Source: Bradyrhizobium canariense (GTDB taxonomy: Bacteria > Pseudomonadota > Alphaproteobacteria > Rhizobiales > Xanthobacteraceae). Taken from it: a stretch of DNA of 64,000 nt. The notes beneath the pieces were generated by a model that ran no database searches, was not told the origin of the DNA, and saw only the letters and a list, made by a program, of their open reading frames with translations. The stretch is from assembly GCF_019402665.1 (NCBI RefSeq), contig NZ_VSST01000012.1:62001-126000 (forward strand). Direction: 5' to 3'. The position numbers were made by a program, and so were the translations under genes. Below are positions 60,768-64,000 of this stretch, piece after piece (the stretch's first letter is position 1; every line of letters starts with the position of its first letter).

Positions 60768-61562
60768 CTATTGGCCGCGCCATTGCGGCGCGCGCTTGGT
60801 GAGGAAAGCATCGAGCCCTTCGCGAAAATCCTGGCTCGTGTAGCACATCAGGATGAGGTCCTCGCCCTCGTCCGGCGTCAGCCGCCTTTGCAGACGCGCC
60901 ACGGCCTGTTTGGTCGCATTCAGCGTCAGCGGCGCGTGGCTGGCAAGCAATCGGGCAACCTCGTCGGCGCGCCTGTCGAGCGCGGTAAGATCCTCGACGA
61001 CCTCGCCGAGCAGCCCGACACTGGCCGCCTCCGTCGCGTCGACGAGGCGCGCGGTGAAGATCAGATCCTTGACGCGGGCAGCGCCGATCAGCGCGGTGAG
61101 ACGACTGACATTGGACATCGACAGGCAATTGCCGAGCGTGCGGGCAATAGGAAAGCCGATTTTCGCGCTTTGGGTGCCGATGCGGAGATCACAGGCCGCG
61201 GCGATGCCCGCGCCGCCGCCGGTGCAGAACCCGTTGATCGCTGCTATCGTCGGCACGCGGCATTGCTCGAGCGTGGTCAGGACCCGATCGATGCGGTTTT
61301 CGTAGTCGATCGCGTCCTGCGGCGACTTGAAATCGCGGAACTGATTGATGTCGGTGCCCGCGGCAAAGGCCTTGTCGCCGGCCCCGCGCAGCACCAGCAC
61401 CTTGATCGCGTGATCGTCGTTGATCTCCTCGCAGATCGCGGCGAGCCGCTCGTACATCGCGAAGGTGAAGGCATTGCGCGCCTGCGGGCGGTTGAAGGTG
61501 ATCCGCCCGATACCGTCCTGGCGCTCGAAAACGAGGTCTTCCGCCACCACCTGCTGGTCCAT
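60768..61562 (-). CDS. Enoyl-CoA hydratase/isomerase
   Basis: The 264 aa crotonase-fold product: GIGRITFNRPQARNAF, VLRGAGDKAFAAGTDINQF (oxyanion loop), and INGFCTGGGAGIAAACDLRIG with Gly-rich site. Catalytic Glu residues are not both obvious, so dehydration/isomerisation specificity is unsure. First gene of the minus-strand operon; divergent from GntR. It ends nine bases before the CoA transferase start. Confidence 0.9.
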   Translation of the reverse strand: MDQQVVAEDLVFERQDGIGRITFNRPQARNAFTFAMYERLAAICEEINDDHAIKVLVLRGAGDKAFAAGTDINQFRDFKSPQDAIDYENRIDRVLTTLEQCRVPTIAAINGFCTGGGAGIAAACDLRIGTQSAKIGFPIARTLGNCLSMSNVSRLTALIGAARVKDLIFTARLVDATEAASVGLLGEVVEDLTALDRRADEVARLLASHAPLTLNATKQAVARLQRRLTPDEGEDLILMCYTSQDFREGLDAFLTKRAPQWRGQ

Positions 61563-61592
61563 TTCCTCATGTCCTTCTGCTTTTCTACATTT

Positions 61593-61664
61593 TTGAATGC
61601 AAAATGATCGATTTACAAGCTGGAACTTGCATTAATTCGCATATAGCTTCATTTTTGCATTCAA
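61593..61664. promoter_or_regulatory. Putative GntR operator (TGAATGCA inverted repeat)
   Basis: TTGAATGCAAAATGA (61593-61607) and TCATTTTTGCATTCAA (61649-61664) are inverted copies with one extra T, separated by 41 bases that include another TTGCATTAAT. The right arm abuts the ATG of the regulator. Position in the divergent gap suggests autoregulation and control of the hydratase operon. Confidence 0.65.
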
Positions 61665-62345
61665 ATGGACTTCAGACCCATGCTCCATGAGGAAGTCGTC
61701 GGCCGCATCCGGGCCATCCTGCTCGACGGCGAAATCCCGCCCGGCGCGCGGATTCCCGAGCGCGAGCTGTGCGAGCGGCTTCAGATATCGCGCACGCCGC
61801 TACGCGAGGCGCTCAAGGTGCTCGCCGCCGAAGGGCTCGTGCAGCTTTTGCCGCATCGCGGTTCGCGCGCCGCAAAACTGACCGACAAGGACATGCGCGA
61901 CCTCTTCGAGGTCTGCCAGGGTCTCGAGGCGCTCGCCGGCGAGCTCGCCTGCGAGCGCATCATGGACGCCGAGATCGCCGCGATCGCCGCCGCGCACGCG
62001 GACATGGTGCGGCATTATCGCGAGCGCGATCTCATCCAGTACTATCGCGGCAACCGCGCCATTCACGAAGGCATCGTCGCTGCGGCCGGAAACCCGGTGC
62101 TTGCAGGGCTGTATGCGTCGGTGACCGCGCGCATCCGGCGCGCGCGTTATGTCACGCCGATGACGCCCGAGCGCTGGGCGGTCGCCGTGAAGGAGCACGA
62201 TGCCATCCTGAACGCACTGCAGAGGCGCGACGGCGTCGGCCTCGCCCATATCCTGCGCGCGCATCTACGCCACAAGCGCGAAGAGGTTTTGCAGGCGGGC
62301 TTTGCTGAAACGGAAGGCAGTGACCTGGTGCCGCGGATTGCGTGA
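61665..62345 (+). CDS. GntR-family regulator (FCD subfamily)
   Basis: The 226 aa product has an N-terminal winged HTH (LHEEVVGRIRAILLDGEIPPGARIPERELCERLQISRTPLREALKVLAAEGLVQLLPHRGSRA in outline) and a C-terminal FCD ligand domain (EVCQGLEALAGELACERI onward). FCD regulators sense organic acids. No ribosome-binding site is seen before the ATG, which directly follows the operator arm; the mRNA may be leaderless. Divergent from the CoA-pathway operon. Confidence 0.92.
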   Translation: MDFRPMLHEEVVGRIRAILLDGEIPPGARIPERELCERLQISRTPLREALKVLAAEGLVQLLPHRGSRAAKLTDKDMRDLFEVCQGLEALAGELACERIMDAEIAAIAAAHADMVRHYRERDLIQYYRGNRAIHEGIVAAAGNPVLAGLYASVTARIRRARYVTPMTPERWAVAVKEHDAILNALQRRDGVGLAHILRAHLRHKREEVLQAGFAETEGSDLVPRIA

Positions 62346-62534
62346 GACGGCATTCGCGACGCAGAAAGAAACTCGCGGCCCCCTACAACGCGCGGTCAAG
62401 AGACACAATCGCGACACAATCATTGATTGCATTCAGCCGTGCGGTCGGATCGTGCTGACGCGAGGCGATCGGCGCGGGCCGAATGTAACGCGCAAACAAT
62501 TGCGCAAAACAAAAGACAAAAGCGGAGGAAACGC

Positions 62535-63506
62535 ATGACAATCGATGTCTCACGTCGATCCTTGTTCGCTCTCGGGGCTGGCCTTGGTGCCAGCGCAATG
62601 CTCGGCAGCAGCGCGATGGCGCGCGCTCCCAAGCTCGGCACCCAGACGCCTTACTGGCACCGCTTCGTTCTCGGCGATGCCGAAGTCACCATCGTCTCCG
62701 ACGGACCGCTGCCGCTCGGCGACCCCTCCGGGACCTTCACCGGCGTTCCCAAGGAAGAGGTGAAGAAGATGCTTGTCGACAATTTCCTGTCGCCGGACAA
62801 TGTCGTGCTCGAACAGAACTCGCCGATCGTCAACACCGGCGACAAGCTCATTCTGTTCGATACCGGCATGGGCAGCTCGAAGATGTTCGGCGCCACCACC
62901 GGCCGGCAGCAGAAGAGCATGACCGAGGCAGGCATCAAGCCTGGGGACATCGATGCGGTGGTCTGCTCGCATGCGCATATCGACCACATCGGCGGCATCG
63001 TGGACGACGGCGGCAAGCCGCTGTTTCCGAACGCGCAGATCTACATCTCGCAGACCGATTTCGACTTCTGGACCGACGAAGGCAAGCTCGGCAGCGACGC
63101 CAAGGATTTCGTCGTTCACGCCCGCAAGAACCTGCTGCCGGTGCGCGACCGCATCGTGTTCTTCAAGGATGGCCAGGAATTCCTGCCCGGCGTTCAGGCG
63201 ATCGCAGCGCCCGGTCACACCGTCGGCCATACCATCTTCATGGTCTCGTCGGCCGGCAAGTCCTTCGCCTTCATGGGCGACCTCTCGCACCATCCCGTTC
63301 TGCTGCTCGAGCGGCCGCGGATGGAATTCTCCTACGACACCGACCCGAAGCAGGCGGCCGAGTCGCGCGTCAAGCTGCTGACTATGCTTGCGGCGAACAA
63401 GACGCCCGTGATGTCCTATCACTTCGCCTGGCCGGGCTATGGCCATGTTGCCAAGGCCGGCGAAGGATTCCACTATTATCCCGAACCGATGCAGATGACG
63501 TTGTAA
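62535..63506 (+). CDS. Exported metallo-beta-lactamase-fold hydrolase
   Basis: The 323 aa product starts MTIDVSRRSLFALGAGLGASAM, a twin-arginine-type signal, after an AGCGGAGGAAACGC ribosome-binding region. The MBL motif SHAHIDHIGGI (HxHxDH) is present, with APGHTVGHT and MGDLSHHPVLL. Such proteins are lactonases, phosphodiesterases or similar; the substrate is unknown. Export via Tat would suit a periplasmic metalloenzyme. Confidence 0.88.
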   Translation: MTIDVSRRSLFALGAGLGASAMLGSSAMARAPKLGTQTPYWHRFVLGDAEVTIVSDGPLPLGDPSGTFTGVPKEEVKKMLVDNFLSPDNVVLEQNSPIVNTGDKLILFDTGMGSSKMFGATTGRQQKSMTEAGIKPGDIDAVVCSHAHIDHIGGIVDDGGKPLFPNAQIYISQTDFDFWTDEGKLGSDAKDFVVHARKNLLPVRDRIVFFKDGQEFLPGVQAIAAPGHTVGHTIFMVSSAGKSFAFMGDLSHHPVLLLERPRMEFSYDTDPKQAAESRVKLLTMLAANKTPVMSYHFAWPGYGHVAKAGEGFHYYPEPMQMTL

Positions 63507-63698
63507 TCGGCGGATCAGGTCCGGGTGGCGCACGCGCCGCCCGGGCCGTCCGAACGATCACCGCTGTCCGGCTGACCGGCAAGCAATTGCAATCCGCAAT
63601 GTCTCCGGCGGCGTTGGCAGGCGGACATTTTGGTGTTATTGAACTACAGCTACTAATTGCAGATCGCATTTATTGACGTGAATTGTTTGGGAGCGTCA

Positions 63699-64000
63699 AT
63701 GTCCCGCGAGAACGATGGTTTTGTCTTCCATCGTGACCGGCTCCAATGGGTCCCGGATGTTGTCTATCGGGCCGTCAACTTCTTTGTCACATGGGACAAA
63801 CTGCCGACCCTGCTCGGAGCTGCCAATCTCTCGGCGTTCCGCGACCGGCTGCGTGAGCACAATCTGCACCATACCGGCTACGGCACGACATCGCCTCGCT
63901 GGAGCACGGGCAATGACCGCTGGCGTTCCGCCGACGGCTCGTTCAACAGCCTCGACCATCCGCGCATGGGGATGGCTGGCGCCCGGTTCGGACGCAATTT
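63699..64000 (+). CDS. Haem peroxidase/alpha-dioxygenase-like protein, N-terminal part (truncated by window)
   Basis: The frame runs open to the right edge (100 codons). After a GGGAG ribosome-binding site the product opens MSRENDGFVFHRDRLQWVPD and has LGAANLSAFRDRLREHNLHHTGYG, then RWRSADGSFNSLDHPRMGMAGARFGRN. These are features of animal-type haem peroxidase and fatty-acid alpha-dioxygenase N-termini (R..DG..N....P.MG..G..FGRN). The catalytic part lies beyond the window. Confidence 0.7.
   Translation, partial: MSRENDGFVFHRDRLQWVPDVVYRAVNFFVTWDKLPTLLGAANLSAFRDRLREHNLHHTGYGTTSPRWSTGNDRWRSADGSFNSLDHPRMGMAGARFGRN

Overview
The window is about 64 kb of high-GC alphaproteobacterial chromosome, most like Bradyrhizobium or a close Rhizobiales relative. 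The evidence is the dense GC-rich third-codon positions, DUF3551- and DUF3072-type small proteins, an NDUFS4-like complex I accessory subunit, a porin-like exported fragment, and dispersed palindromes with GTAGGGTGGGC, GTAGCCCGG and CCATCCTTCGAGACG arms. No IS element, prophage, CRISPR array, rRNA operon or plasmid replication gene was seen. Two tRNA genes are present, Pro(TGG) and Glu(TTC). Identifications rest on reading motifs and protein character; no database search was run.

Layout. 0-2 kb: a TRAP-type solute-binding protein and a DapA-family lyase/aldolase. 2-9 kb: a leucine/isovalerate degradation operon on the minus strand (isovaleryl-CoA dehydrogenase, methylcrotonyl-CoA carboxylase beta and alpha, HMG-CoA lyase) with a divergent AraC-type regulator. 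9-16 kb: housekeeping genes, namely an Lrp-type regulator, NDUFS4-like protein, OpgC-type membrane protein, tRNA-Pro, DUF192 protein, a double cold-shock-domain protein and a Sir2 deacylase. 16-31 kb: an accessory stretch rich in very small genes on both strands (stress-type, exported or membrane proteins), several intrinsic terminators with no obvious upstream gene, an HU-like protein, an acyltransferase, glyoxalase-fold proteins, a GST, PilZ proteins and tRNA-Glu. 30-33.7 kb: a PrsW-type protease, an HdeD-type membrane protein and a DAHP synthase preceded by an aromatic-residue leader peptide and attenuator. 34-37 kb: elongation factor P (efp) divergent from its two modification enzymes epmA and epmB. 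37-49 kb: an M23-type peptidase, an amino-acid binding protein, a cupin/AhpD-like pair with a divergent MarR regulator, a lytic transglycosylase, a class II aldolase, an SDR, recJ and a soluble chemotaxis-like sensor. 49-55 kb: an AraC regulator, a formylglycine-generating-enzyme-type protein, an NAD(P)-binding protein plus a second cupin, an L,D-transpeptidase and a glycosyltransferase. 55-62 kb: a carboxylate uptake and CoA-activation operon (TctC, TctB, TctA, PdxA-like, CoA transferase, enoyl-CoA hydratase) with a divergent GntR regulator. 62-64 kb: an exported metallo-beta-lactamase-fold hydrolase and the start of a haem peroxidase/alpha-dioxygenase-like gene cut by the window end.

How the parts work together. 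The liu-type operon should carry isovaleryl-CoA to acetoacetate plus acetyl-CoA. EpmB and EpmA would make and attach beta-lysine to Lys33 of EF-P. The Tct system would import a carboxylate that the CoA transferase activates and the hydratase processes, under GntR control. The best regulatory find is the leader peptide containing a Phe-Tyr-Trp-Tyr-Phe run ahead of the class I DAHP synthase, with mutually exclusive hairpins that fit classical ribosome-mediated attenuation. No large undescribed multi-gene system is evident; the novel candidates are small RNAs, small proteins and regulatory structures.
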